Positions 7,319 through 16,150 of a stretch of DNA of 64,000 bases are shown piece by piece. Source of the DNA: Azospirillum sp. OGB3. Its GTDB lineage: Bacteria; Pseudomonadota; Alphaproteobacteria; Azospirillales; Azospirillaceae. The stretch covers positions 372,001 through 436,000 of the forward strand of contig NZ_JACHYN010000002.1 of NCBI RefSeq assembly GCF_014192915.1. Direction: 5' to 3'. A program made the position numbers and the translations under genes. The notes beneath the pieces are model-generated. The model made no database searches and was not told where the DNA came from. It saw nothing but the letters and a program-made list of their open reading frames with translations. Numbering within the stretch: position 1 is the first letter of the stretch; each line of letters starts with the position of its first letter.

Positions 7319-9826
7319 ATGCGCTTTATTCTGTCCGTCCTGATGGCCGTCGTGATCCTCGCCCTGGCCGGGGCGGGAGGGCTGGTCTACATGCTGGACC
7401 ATTACGACCACGAGCTGCCGGACTACACCAAGCTCGCCAACTACGAACCGCCGGTGACCACCCGAGTCCATGCGGGGGACGGACGCCTTTTGGCGGAGTT
7501 CGCGTCGGAAAAGCGCGTGTTCGTCCCCATCGACGCCATGCCGAAGCGGGTGACCAACGCTTTCCTGTCCGCCGAGGACAAGAACTTCTACGATCACCAG
7601 GGCATCGACCCGGTCGGCATCGCCCGCGCCATCCTGACCAACGTGGAGAATCTCGGCCGCGACCGCCGGCCGATGGGCGCCTCGACGATCACGCAGCAGG
7701 TCGCCAAGAACATGCTGTTGACCAACGAGGTGTCCTTCCAGCGCAAGATCAAGGAAGCGATCCTGGCGATCCGCATCGAGCGTGCCTTCAGCAAGGACCG
7801 CATCCTCGAGCTGTACCTGAACGAGATCTTCCTGGGATACCGCTCCTACGGCGTGGCGGCGGCGGCTCTGAACTACTTCAACAAGGCGCTGGACGAGCTG
7901 GACATCGAGGAGGCGGCCTATCTGGCGGCCCTGCCCAAGGCGCCCAGCAACTATCACCCGGAACGCCAGCGCGACGCCGCCATCGCGCGGCGCAACTGGG
8001 TGATCGGGCGCATGGCCGAGGACGGGCACATCACCCCGGAAGAGGCCAAAATCGCCCAGTCCAAGCCGTTGGTCGTGCGCAAGCGCGACGAGCAGGAGTA
8101 TGTGACCTCGGAGTATTTTGCCGAGGAGGTCCGGCGCGAGCTGGTGAAGCTCTACGGCGAGCAGGCGCTCTACGAGGGCGGCCTGTCGGTCCGCGCCTCC
8201 ATGGACCCGGTGCTTCAGCAGGCGGCGACCAAGGCTTTGCGCACTGGGCTGGTCCAGTACGACCGCCGCCATGGCTACCGCGGGCCGGTCGGCAAGATGG
8301 AGAATTTCGACAACTGGGCGAAGAAGCTCGCCTCCATGGCGCCGCCTCCGGGGTCCGAGGGTTGGCATCTGGCGGTGGTGCTGAAGGACGACGAGGCGGC
8401 GGCGCTCGACATCGGCCTGCCGGACGGCTCGCGCGGCCGGGTGCCGCTGGCCGAGCTGCGCTGGGCGCGGGCGCAGCGCGACGACAACCGGCTCGGCCCG
8501 GAGATCCGCCGCCCCTCCGACGTCGCGAAGCTGGGCGACCTGATCCTGGTCGAGGCCGCCGGCAAGGACGAGAAGGGCAAGGAGCCGCCGGCGGGCACCT
8601 ACGCGCTGCGGCAGGTCCCGGCGGTGCAGGGCGGTCTGGTCGCGCTCGACCCTCACACCGGCCGCGTGCTCGCCATGGTCGGCGGCTTCTCCCCGCACAT
8701 GAGCTCCTTCAACCGCGCCACCCAGGCGATGCGGCAGCCGGGCTCCTCCTTCAAGCCCTTCGTCTATCTGACGGCGCTCAACCAGGGCTTCACCCCGTCC
8801 TCGCTGGTGATGGACGCGCCGTTCGAGTACGACCCCGGCCACGGCCAGCCGATCTGGCGGCCGGAGAACTACAGCCACGAGTTCTACGGCCCGACGCCGC
8901 TGCGCGCCGGCATCGAGAAGTCGCGGAACGTCATGACCGTCCGTCTGGCCCAGGCTGTCGGCATGGACAAGGTGAAGGCGCTGGCCGAGAACTTCGGCAT
9001 CACCGACAACCTCCAACCCTACCTGCCGATGTCGCTCGGCGCGGGCGAGACGACGGTTCTGCGCCTCGCCACCGCCTACGCCATGCTGGCCAACGGCGGC
9101 AAGCGGGTCAGCCCGACCTTCATCGACCGGGTGCAGGACCGCAACGGCAAGACCGTCTTCCGCCACGACACGCGCCCCTGCGCCTCCTGCAACCAGGTGG
9201 CCTGGAACGACGGGCTGGCCGTTCCCGCCGTCACGGACACGCGGGAGCAGGTGAACGACCCGCGCACCGTCTATCAGATGGTCTCCATGCTGGAGGGTGT
9301 CGTGCAGCGCGGCACGGCGACGAAGCTGCTGTCGCTCGGCAAGCCGCTGGCCGGCAAGACCGGCACGACCAACGACAGCCACGACGCGTGGTTCATGGGC
9401 TTCTCGCCCGACCTCGTCGTGGGCACCTACATCGGCTTCGACCAGCCGCGCTCGCTGGGCGCCCGCGAGACCGGCGGCTCGGCGGCGGTGCCTGTGTTCA
9501 AGGACGTGATGGAGGTGGCGCTGAAGGACCAGCCGGCCACGCCGTTCCGCGTGCCGCGCGGCCTGCGCCTCGTCCGCGTCAACCCGGAGAACGGGCGCCT
9601 CGCCCAGCCCGGCGAGCGCAAGGCGATCTGGGAGGCCTTCATCCCCGGCACCGAGCCGAACCCCGACCAGCCGCAGATGGTGCTGGACGGCTCCGCCCAT
9701 GCCGCGGACGGCGGCTGGACCGGTGGGGTGCCCGGCGGCGATCCGGCGGCCCAGCAGCCGGGTGGCTGGGGCGCGCCGGCGGCTCCGCCCTCGGCGGCGA
9801 CGGTGGGAACCGGCGGTCTCTACTGA
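7319..9826 (+). CDS. mrcA: Penicillin-binding protein 1A (bifunctional)
   Basis: Inner-membrane peptidoglycan synthase of 835 residues. A single N-terminal membrane anchor (about residues 5-25) precedes a GT51 glycosyltransferase domain with the catalytic Glu in SAEDKNFYDH (about 85) and the motif GASTITQQ. An OB-like insert separates it from the transpeptidase domain, which shows the active-site Ser in SSFK (about 475), SRN and KTGTT (about 680). The tail is Gly/Pro/Ala-rich. The ATG at 7319 is preferred over an upstream GTG at 7244 because the membrane anchor starts directly after it. A strong terminator follows. Confidence 0.95.
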   Translation: MRFILSVLMAVVILALAGAGGLVYMLDHYDHELPDYTKLANYEPPVTTRVHAGDGRLLAEFASEKRVFVPIDAMPKRVTNAFLSAEDKNFYDHQGIDPVGIARAILTNVENLGRDRRPMGASTITQQVAKNMLLTNEVSFQRKIKEAILAIRIERAFSKDRILELYLNEIFLGYRSYGVAAAALNYFNKALDELDIEEAAYLAALPKAPSNYHPERQRDAAIARRNWVIGRMAEDGHITPEEAKIAQSKPLVVRKRDEQEYVTSEYFAEEVRRELVKLYGEQALYEGGLSVRASMDPVLQQAATKALRTGLVQYDRRHGYRGPVGKMENFDNWAKKLASMAPPPGSEGWHLAVVLKDDEAAALDIGLPDGSRGRVPLAELRWARAQRDDNRLGPEIRRPSDVAKLGDLILVEAAGKDEKGKEPPAGTYALRQVPAVQGGLVALDPHTGRVLAMVGGFSPHMSSFNRATQAMRQPGSSFKPFVYLTALNQGFTPSSLVMDAPFEYDPGHGQPIWRPENYSHEFYGPTPLRAGIEKSRNVMTVRLAQAVGMDKVKALAENFGITDNLQPYLPMSLGAGETTVLRLATAYAMLANGGKRVSPTFIDRVQDRNGKTVFRHDTRPCASCNQVAWNDGLAVPAVTDTREQVNDPRTVYQMVSMLEGVVQRGTATKLLSLGKPLAGKTGTTNDSHDAWFMGFSPDLVVGTYIGFDQPRSLGARETGGSAAVPVFKDVMEVALKDQPATPFRVPRGLRLVRVNPENGRLAQPGERKAIWEAFIPGTEPNPDQPQMVLDGSAHAADGGWTGGVPGGDPAAQQPGGWGAPAAPPSAATVGTGGLY

Positions 9827-9845
9827 CCGGTCCTTTGACCAAGAA

Positions 9846-9886
9846 AAAAGCCCCGCTTCCCGGTTCGGGAGGCGGGGCTTTTCTTT
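9846..9886. terminator. Bidirectional terminator between mrcA and the SGNH gene
   Basis: GC-rich stem (AAAAAGCCCCGC and GCGGGGCTTTT arms, with inner CCCG/CGGG pairs) flanked by A and T runs, placed between two convergent genes. It can act on both strands. Confidence 0.85.
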
Positions 9887-9897
9887 TGTGCGAAGCC

Positions 9898-10854
9898 TCA
9901 GGGCCGGGCGGCGGTGTGCGTGTCCGGGCGGAGCTGGGCGATGGCGTCGGCGGGGGCGGTGTCGGTGGGGCAGTCGGCGAGCGGGCGCAGCCGGTCCTCC
10001 ATCCGCGCCAGCATCACCCGGACCCCCTCCTGGTTGATGTGCAGGGCGTCCACGAAATGGGCCTCGTCCTCGACCTCGCGGCGGGTGTCGATGACCGGCA
10101 CGTCGGGCGGCAGGCGGGCCTTCAAATCCTCGAAGAAGGCGTCGAAGTTGGTCACCTTCTCGATGTAGCCGGGGAAGAAGGGCGTGATGACCACCGCGAC
10201 CCGCGTGCCCTTCTCCCGCGCCGTGCCGATGATGCGGTCCAGCGCGTCCCAGTTCGGCTGGAAGCCCTCCATCCGCTCCGTCGGCGCCTTTTCGAGCTGG
10301 GCCTTGAGGAAGGGCGACATGGTGCCGCTCAGCGTCCGGTCGCCGGTCGGGTGCAACCCGTCGAAGGCCAGCCGGATCGTCTGGTTGTTGTTGAAGATCA
10401 GCGTGTTGAACAGCTTGTTGGAGGCCCACATGGTGGCGTCGACCTGCCGGATGAAGCCGTCCACCCGCTCCGAGTAGTAGGCCAGCAGCGGCAGGTCGGC
10501 GAGCGCCTTGGGATCGTCGACCACGCTCGTCGGCTCGACCAGCAACAGGCGGGGGGCGCCGTGCCGGTCTAGGTAATCCTCCCACAGCAGGTCGCCGACC
10601 GTGGTGGGGGCGCCGCCCATGCCCAGGTTCAGCACCCGGCCGCAGGTCAGCGCCTGCACCTCCTCCACCGGGAAGTGGTTGTCGGCGCGGGAGTTGCCCA
10701 GGATCACCACGTCGGCGGGCGGCCCGTTGCGGTAGACGGTCATGAAGCGGTCCGACGATTGGAGGAGCGTGTCGCCCATCCAGGACGCCACCGCGCGGTC
10801 CATGGCGACCACCATGCCCAGGATCAGTCCGACGGCGGCCAAAAGGCGGATCAT
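9898..10854 (-). CDS. Membrane-anchored SGNH-hydrolase-like protein, MBOAT partner
   Basis: A 318-residue protein with an uncleaved-looking N-terminal hydrophobic segment (residues 4-22) and a periplasmic SGNH/AlgX-like fold. GNSRADNH holds the nucleophile Ser in a block-I position, and DALHINQEG carries the Asp-x-x-His pair of block V. It ends an operon with an MBOAT acyltransferase 13 bases upstream. In alginate and other polysaccharide systems such pairs move acyl groups across the membrane and onto the polymer. The acceptor is not evident here; it may be exopolysaccharide, O-antigen or peptidoglycan, the last suggested by the mrcA neighbour. Confidence 0.7.
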   Translation of the reverse strand: MIRLLAAVGLILGMVVAMDRAVASWMGDTLLQSSDRFMTVYRNGPPADVVILGNSRADNHFPVEEVQALTCGRVLNLGMGGAPTTVGDLLWEDYLDRHGAPRLLLVEPTSVVDDPKALADLPLLAYYSERVDGFIRQVDATMWASNKLFNTLIFNNNQTIRLAFDGLHPTGDRTLSGTMSPFLKAQLEKAPTERMEGFQPNWDALDRIIGTAREKGTRVAVVITPFFPGYIEKVTNFDAFFEDLKARLPPDVPVIDTRREVEDEAHFVDALHINQEGVRVMLARMEDRLRPLADCPTDTAPADAIAQLRPDTHTAARP

Positions 10855-10867
10855 GGTTCGGGCTCCC

Positions 10868-12307
10868 TCAGAACTGGAAATAGATGAAGGATCGGTTGGC
10901 GAAGTTGCCGAAGAGCAGCAGCATCAGGATCAGCGTGGCGCAGCCGGCGGAGCGGACCACGACGTTGACCCCGGCGTAGCGGCGCCCGGCCCCGAACTCG
11001 ATCATCGCGTCGATCATCAGCACGACGAGGCCGAACAGGGCGACGCGGACTAGATAGCTCATCTGCTGCATGCCGCGCGGCAGGCTGAAATCGCCCTCGG
11101 CGATGATGCCCAGGATGGTCCGCACGGTGTGCATGTCGTCGGCGCGGAAGGGCAGCCAGGTCAGGGTGATGAGAAGGAAGACCAGACCGACCGTCAGCAG
11201 CTTGCCCGCCATCAGCGGCGCGCCGCTCAGCCGCAGCGGGCTGCGCTTGGCCAGCCAGCGCACGCCGTCCTCCGCCGCCATCAGGGTGGCGTGCATGGCG
11301 CCCCACAGGACGAAGGTCCAGGCGGCGCCGTGCCACAGGCCGGACACCAGCATCACGATGGTCAGGTTGCGGATGCGCAGCCAGTGGGTGCGCCCGCCGC
11401 CCATCGGGATATAGACATAGTCGCGGAACCAGGTGGACAGCGAGATGTGCCAGCGCCGCCAGAAGTCCTTCATGCCCATGGCGAAGTAGGGGCGGGCGAA
11501 GTTCTGGCAGAGCGTGTAGCCGAAGATTTGCGCCAGACCGATCGCGATCAGCGAGTAGCCGGCGAAGTCGCCGTAGATCTGGAGCGAGAAGCAGATCAGC
11601 CCGATGACGTGGTTCAGCGCGTTGAAGAACTCCGGCTGGGCGAAGCGGGCGTCGACCACCGCGGCAGCGTTGTCGGCCAGACCGAGCTTGAGAAAATAGC
11701 CCCAGATGATCTTCTCCAGCCCGGCGAAGCGGAAGGCGAAGCTGACATCGTGGCGCGGGCCGTTCTGGATCTGGGGCAGCAGATCGCGCGCCCGGACGAT
11801 CGGTCCGGCGACGAGCTGCGGGAAGAAGGCGACGAAGGTCGCGTAGCGCAGCAGCGAGCGCTCCGGCTTCTCCAGATGGCCGAGATAGAGATCCAGCGTG
11901 TAGCTGAGATTCTGGAAGGTGTAGAAGGAAATGCCGACCGGCAGGATGATGGACAGCGTGCGGTGCCCGACGTCGAGGCCGAGCGAGGCCAGCGCCACCT
12001 GCGCGCTGTCGATGAAGAAGTTGAAGTATTTGAAAAAGAACAGGATCGCCAGATTGGTCGCCACGCTGATCTGCATGAAGATGCGCGCGGTGGCCCGGTT
12101 CGGCGCGTCGGCGATGCGCAGGCCGCAATAGAAGTCGAGCAGCGTCGTGCCGGCGAGCAGCAGACAGAAGCGGTAATCCCAGAAGCCGTAAAAGATGTAG
12201 CTGGACACCAGCAGCAGCGGCGTGAACAGCCGCGTCCTGGCGAGCATCATGAAGCCCGCCGTGAAGGCCGTGATGAACAGCAGGAACCCCAGGCTGGTGA
12301 AGTTCAT
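10868..12307 (-). CDS. MBOAT-family O-acyltransferase (AlgI-like)
   Basis: A 479-residue polytopic membrane protein with about ten to twelve hydrophobic segments. MBOAT landmarks are present: QNLSYTLDLYLGH, then DFWRRWHISLSTWFRDYVYIP, and the invariant His in SGLWHGAAWTF. The family passes acetyl or other acyl groups from cytoplasmic donors to periplasmic acceptors. Its downstream SGNH partner probably completes transfer to a polysaccharide. The protein is the usual AlgI length. No alginate biosynthesis genes are nearby, so it is not algI in the strict sense. Confidence 0.88.
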   Translation of the reverse strand: MNFTSLGFLLFITAFTAGFMMLARTRLFTPLLLVSSYIFYGFWDYRFCLLLAGTTLLDFYCGLRIADAPNRATARIFMQISVATNLAILFFFKYFNFFIDSAQVALASLGLDVGHRTLSIILPVGISFYTFQNLSYTLDLYLGHLEKPERSLLRYATFVAFFPQLVAGPIVRARDLLPQIQNGPRHDVSFAFRFAGLEKIIWGYFLKLGLADNAAAVVDARFAQPEFFNALNHVIGLICFSLQIYGDFAGYSLIAIGLAQIFGYTLCQNFARPYFAMGMKDFWRRWHISLSTWFRDYVYIPMGGGRTHWLRIRNLTIVMLVSGLWHGAAWTFVLWGAMHATLMAAEDGVRWLAKRSPLRLSGAPLMAGKLLTVGLVFLLITLTWLPFRADDMHTVRTILGIIAEGDFSLPRGMQQMSYLVRVALFGLVVLMIDAMIEFGAGRRYAGVNVVVRSAGCATLILMLLLFGNFANRSFIYFQF

Positions 12308-12637
12308 CGGGGGGCCACGCTATTGTTGTTGGGGAACGGGGGCGCCGACAGCCCGCGCCCGCCGGAAGACGGGCACGAACGTCGGTGACGCTATCACGGG
12401 GGGCTGCCACTTATTCGCGCCGCGAAAGTGGTTTTGCGGTGCGAAAACGGTTTCATCCGAGTGGGTTGGCCGGGTGCGCCGGTGACGGAACGGCGCTCCG
12501 TCGGGTTACCGTCGCGGATCGGTCCAGCGTCGCGGAAGCCGGGGCGGCTGTGGAATAAGAGGGTGCAACGCCGCTGCCAACCCGCTACATAAGGGCCAAG
12601 ACACTGGTTCAACTCTGGCTGACGAGGAGGCACTGCG
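12308..12637. promoter_or_regulatory. Divergent promoter region, MBOAT operon and prfB
   Basis: A 330-base gap holding the starts of two divergent transcripts. No additional gene is convincing. GAGGAGG at 12624-12630 is the prfB ribosome binding site, seven bases before ATG 12638. No unambiguous -35/-10 pair was found. Confidence 0.4.
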
Positions 12638-13760
12638 ATGCGGGCCGAGATCGAAGCGGCCGCCGGCGAGATTAGAGAATCGCTGGCGCTGCTGAGGAGG
12701 CATCTTTGACTGGGATAACGCGCTGCGTCGTCTCGACGAACTGAACGCCCACGCCGAAGACCCCAAGCTGTGGGACGACCCGTCCCGCGCGCAGACCATC
12801 ATGCGCGAGCGCACCCAGCTCGAAACCTCGGTGAACGGCTACCGTGCGCTTGAGCGCGACCTGTCGGACAGCCTGGAACTGATCGAGATGGGCGAGGCCG
12901 AGGGCGACGCGACCGTGGTCGCCGATGCCGAGGCCCAGCTCTACGCGCTGCGCGACCGCGCGGCCAAGCTCCAGATCGAGAGCCTGCTCTCGGGCGAGGC
13001 GGACGCCAACGACTGCTTCATCGAGGTGAACGCCGGCGCCGGCGGCACGGAGGCCCAGGACTGGGCGCTGATGCTGATGCGCATGTATCTCCGCTGGGCG
13101 GAGCAGCACGGCTACAAGACGCAGTGGCTGGAAGAGAGCCCCGGCGAGGAGGCCGGCATCAAGTCCGCCACCGCGCAGATCAGCGGCCACAACGCCTATG
13201 GCTGGCTGAAGACCGAGGCCGGCGTGCACCGTCTGGTGCGCATCAGCCCGTTCGACAGCCAGGCGCGCCGCCAGACCAGCTTCGCCGCCGTCTCGGTGTC
13301 TCCGGTGATCGACGACAAGATCAACATCGAGATCAACGAGAAGGACTGCCGCATCGACACCTTCCGGGCGTCGGGCGCCGGTGGCCAGCACGTCAACAAG
13401 ACGGACTCGGCGATCCGCATCACCCACCTGCCGACCGGCATCGTGGTGGCCTGCCAGCAGGAGCGCTCGCAGCACAAGAACCGCGCCAAGGCGTGGGACA
13501 TGCTGCGCGCCCGCCTGTACGAGCGGGAGCTGAAGATCCGCGAGGACGCCGCCGCCGCGCTTGAGGCGACCAAGAGCGACATCGGCTGGGGCCACCAGAT
13601 CCGCTCCTACGTCCTGCACCCCTACCAGATGGTGAAGGACCTGCGGACCGAGGTGGAAACCTCGCAGAGCCAGGCGGTGCTGGACGGCGACCTGGACATG
13701 TTCCTAGAAGCCGCGCTGGCCGCCCGCCTGAAGGGGCAGAGCGACGACGCGGCTGCGTGA
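12638..13760 (+). CDS. prfB: Peptide chain release factor 2, programmed +1 frameshift
   Basis: Releases finished peptides at UGA and UAA codons. Translation starts at ATG 12638 and runs 23 codons to an in-frame TGA at 12707-12709. The slip site CTT TGA C follows an internal AGGAGG (12695-12700) at the RF2 spacing, so ribosomes shift +1 and continue at GAC 12708 to 13760, giving about 373 residues. This is the autoregulatory RF2 design: scarce RF2 favours the shift. After the joint the chain reads [13 protein letters not shown], as RF2 should. The SPF anticodon tripeptide (about residue 203) and GGQ (about 248) are present. The ATG at 12801 is an internal Met, not the start. Confidence 0.95.
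12695..12710 (+). promoter_or_regulatory. RF2 recoding site
   Basis: AGGAGG, three bases, then CTT TGA C. The Shine-Dalgarno-like hexamer sits at the spacing that promotes +1 slippage of the Leu-tRNA from CUU to UUU; the slow UGA stop lets RF2 level set the outcome. Confidence 0.93.
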
Positions 13761-13778
13761 GTGCGGGTGGGGTAGGTC

Positions 13779-13831
13779 TTGCCCCCACCCCGGCCCTCCC
13801 CCGCTCAGCGGGGGAGGGTTAGGGTGGGGGT
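13779..13831. repeat. Family A palindromic element, short copy
   Basis: Outer arms TTGCCCCCACCC and GGGTGGGGG enclose a perfect 12-base palindrome (CCCTCCCCCGCT, one base, AGCGGGGGAGGG; 13794-13818). The same core recurs at 19.0, 33.8, 40.2 and 59.1 kb. This copy sits 18 bases after the prfB stop. Confidence 0.8.
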
Positions 13832-13840
13832 AAAGCACCC

Positions 13841-13897
13841 CCCTATTTTTACCCCTTGGCCCTATTTTTACCCCTTGGCCCTATTTTTACCCCTTGG
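13841..13897. repeat. Three perfect 19-bp tandem repeats
   Basis: The unit CCCTATTTTTACCCCTTGG occurs three times head to tail (13841-13859, 13860-13878, 13879-13897) directly after the family A element and before the ribosome binding site of the next gene. Function unknown; it may be slippage-variable. Confidence 0.9.
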
Positions 13898-13952
13898 GAA
13901 GAAACGCGGCCTCTGCGTTGTTGATCTCCGCAACAAGAAACGGAGAGAGACC

Positions 13953-14261
13953 ATGAACCGCAGCCTGTTCGCCGCCTTCCTCGCCGCCACGGCCTTCGCG
14001 GCGCCGGCTTACGCCGCCTGTCCGACGGACAGCATGACGCCGGACATGTATTTCGCCTACGTGGAAGGCATCCAGAAGACCCTGACCGAGCAGGGCTTCC
14101 GTCCCGGCGTGATCGACGGGAAGATCGGTCCCAACACCCGCTCTGCCATCCGCGCCTACCAGAAGGCCGCGAAGCTCCCGGTGGACGGCTGTCCGACGCA
14201 GGAGCTTCTCGACCACATCAACTTCTCCCAGCCGAAGGTCTACGGGCCGGGCAAGCGCTGA
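13953..14261 (+). CDS. Exported peptidoglycan-binding-domain protein
   Basis: A 102-residue secreted protein. The signal peptide runs to Ala-Tyr-Ala before ACP. The rest is essentially one PG_binding_1 domain: the motif GFRPGVIDGKIGPNTRSAI and the helix-turn AYQKAAKLPVDG are typical. Two Cys residues, one at the mature N-terminus and one near DGCPT, could form a disulfide. It should bind cell wall but has no catalytic domain. The start follows GGAGAGAGA. An in-frame upstream GTG or ATG extension would translate the 19-bp repeats and is unlikely. Confidence 0.8.
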   Translation: MNRSLFAAFLAATAFAAPAYAACPTDSMTPDMYFAYVEGIQKTLTEQGFRPGVIDGKIGPNTRSAIRAYQKAAKLPVDGCPTQELLDHINFSQPKVYGPGKR

Positions 14262-14270
14262 GACCCGAGC

Positions 14271-15293
14271 TTACTTGACGAAGGTCAGGTCCATGACGGA
14301 CTTGGCGTCCAGCGCCTTGTCGACCTGACCTTCGGACTGCCAGAACTTCACTTGGTTGACGACGTCGTCGACCAGCAGCTTGCCCTTCGGCTCGACGTAG
14401 GGCAGGCCAGCGGCGACCACCTCGGGCTTCTGCTTGGTGGCCTCGGCGATGATCGCCAGAAGCTCGTCGTAGCCGGGACCCTTGACCACGGCCCCCGACG
14501 CGTCCTTGGCGTTGAAGGCGGCGTGGTACTCGGCCAGCGCGGTCAGATAGGCGCTGACGAACTTCTCGGCCAGCGGGCGGCGCTGGGCGACGGTCTTCGG
14601 GCTGGTGAAGAGGGCGCCGAGCTGCCACGGCGTTTCGTCGCCGACCCAGCCCAGGATGGTGCCGGAGCCCTCGGCGGCGAGCTGACGGGCCACCGTCACC
14701 GGGGCGATCACCGCGTCCACCTGACCGCCCTTGAAGGCGGCGACCATCTTCGGCACGTCCTGCATCGCCACCATGGTCACGTCCTTGACCGTGAAACCGT
14801 GCTTCTGGCCGAGCAGGCCGACCATGTAATGGAAGGTGGAGCCCACCGTGGTGATGGCGATGCGCTTGCCCTTGAGGTCGGCCGGCTTGGTCAGCCCGGC
14901 ATCATGCGCCGCCTTGGTCGCCACATAGGCGCTGAGCTGGAAGCCCGGCTCGTCGCGGCTCTGCGCGGCGATCATGGTGACGGCACCCTTGGCGGCGAGG
15001 TTGTAGAAGCCCGCCGTCAGGCCGGTGACGCCGAAATCCACGTCGCCCGAGGCCACCGCCACCGGCACCTGCTGGGCCGAGGTGAACATCTTCAGATCGA
15101 CGTCCAGCCCTTCCTTCTCGAAATAGCCCTTCGACTTGGCGATGAAGATCGGGCCGGAGGAGGCCAGCGCCAGCACGCCGATCGAGGTCTTCTCCAACCC
15201 CTGCGCCTCGGCGGCGGGCGTCCCGGCCAGCGCCAGGGCCGCGGCACCCATTGCACCCAGAACCAAACGGCGGCTCCAACGCACGACGGTCAT
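14271..15293 (-). CDS. ABC transporter substrate-binding protein (SsuA/NMT1 type)
   Basis: Periplasmic binding protein of 340 residues with a signal peptide cut near Ala-Glu-Ala-Gln. The mature protein opens with IGVLALASSGPIFIAKSKGYF, the hallmark of the nitrate/sulfonate/taurine binding family, and TTVGSTFHYM is the typical ligand loop. The start at 15293 has GGGAGA just upstream. It is the last gene of the pcs operon. The family's substrates are diverse, so the ligand is open; linkage to pcs makes 3-hydroxypropionate or a precursor an attractive but untested idea. Confidence 0.85.
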   Translation of the reverse strand: MTVVRWSRRLVLGAMGAAALALAGTPAAEAQGLEKTSIGVLALASSGPIFIAKSKGYFEKEGLDVDLKMFTSAQQVPVAVASGDVDFGVTGLTAGFYNLAAKGAVTMIAAQSRDEPGFQLSAYVATKAAHDAGLTKPADLKGKRIAITTVGSTFHYMVGLLGQKHGFTVKDVTMVAMQDVPKMVAAFKGGQVDAVIAPVTVARQLAAEGSGTILGWVGDETPWQLGALFTSPKTVAQRRPLAEKFVSAYLTALAEYHAAFNAKDASGAVVKGPGYDELLAIIAEATKQKPEVVAAGLPYVEPKGKLLVDDVVNQVKFWQSEGQVDKALDAKSVMDLTFVK

Positions 15294-15325
15294 TCTCAGT
15301 CTCCCTTTCTCGATGTTCATTTTTC

Positions 15326-16150
15326 TTACCGCCATTTCAGCAGGCGGCGTTCCAGGATGGACAGCACGGTCCCGATGGTCAGGCCGAGCAGCGACAGGAC
15401 CAGCACGCCGGCCAGGAGTTGGTCGGTCAGCATCAGGTTGCCGGCGGTCAGGACGAAGGCGCCGATGCCGTATTCCGCCCCGATCATCTCCGCCGCGACC
15501 ACCAGGATCAGCGCGATGGAGGCGGTGATGCGGAAGCCGGCGAGGATGCCGGGCAGGGCGCCGGGAAGCACGATCTTGCGCAGGATCGACGCCCAGGGCA
15601 GGCCGAAGCTCTGCGCCATGCGGATCAGGTTGCGCGGCACCGAATCGATGGCGCTGTAGGTGGCGATCACGGTCGGGAAGAAGACGCCGAAGCCGATGGT
15701 GGCGAACTTCGACGGCTCGCCGATGCCGAACCACAGGATGAACAGCGGCAGCAGCGCGATCTTCGGGATCGGGAAGAAGGCCGAGACCAGCGGCACGCCG
15801 ACCGCCCGCGCCACCGACCCGATGCCCATGGCGAAGCCCACGGCCATGCCGGCCACCGTGCCCATGACCCAGCCGACGCCGATGCGCATCAGCGACGCCT
15901 TCAGGTGCTGCCACAGCGACCCGTCCTGCGCCATGGCGGCAAGCGCCGAGGCGACGGCGCTCGGCGGCGGCAGGAACAGCTCGCTGACGAGGCCGAAGCG
16001 GTTCGTGGATTCCCACACCGCGATCAGGACCACGAAGGCGAGCAGCGCCGCCCAGCGGTGCCCCTTGACCGTGAAGCCGCCGCCGCGGAAACGGACGGGT
16101 TGCGACGGCACGGCGGAACGTTCGGTCATCGGGAGACTGGTGTCAGGCAT
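15326..16150 (-). CDS. ABC transporter permease (SsuC/TauC type)
   Basis: A 274-residue inner-membrane protein with about six hydrophobic helices. The cytoplasmic EAA-like loop is RMAQSFGLPWASILRKIVLP followed by GALPGILAGF. It partners the ATPase, whose stop overlaps its start by eight bases, and the binding protein 32 bases downstream. Length and motif fit the BPD_transp_1 family for organic anions. Confidence 0.88.
   Translation of the reverse strand: MPDTSLPMTERSAVPSQPVRFRGGGFTVKGHRWAALLAFVVLIAVWESTNRFGLVSELFLPPPSAVASALAAMAQDGSLWQHLKASLMRIGVGWVMGTVAGMAVGFAMGIGSVARAVGVPLVSAFFPIPKIALLPLFILWFGIGEPSKFATIGFGVFFPTVIATYSAIDSVPRNLIRMAQSFGLPWASILRKIVLPGALPGILAGFRITASIALILVVAAEMIGAEYGIGAFVLTAGNLMLTDQLLAGVLVLSLLGLTIGTVLSILERRLLKWR

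Noticed and set aside
10868..12307. algI of an alginate cluster
   Set aside because: No alginate polymerase, epimerase or lyase genes are near; only the generic MBOAT/SGNH pair is present.
12801..13760. prfB starting at ATG 12801
   Set aside because: The RF2 recoding site and N-terminal codons upstream show this Met is internal.
13841..13897. CRISPR-like array
   Set aside because: The 19-bp units are directly adjacent with no spacers and no cas genes are present.
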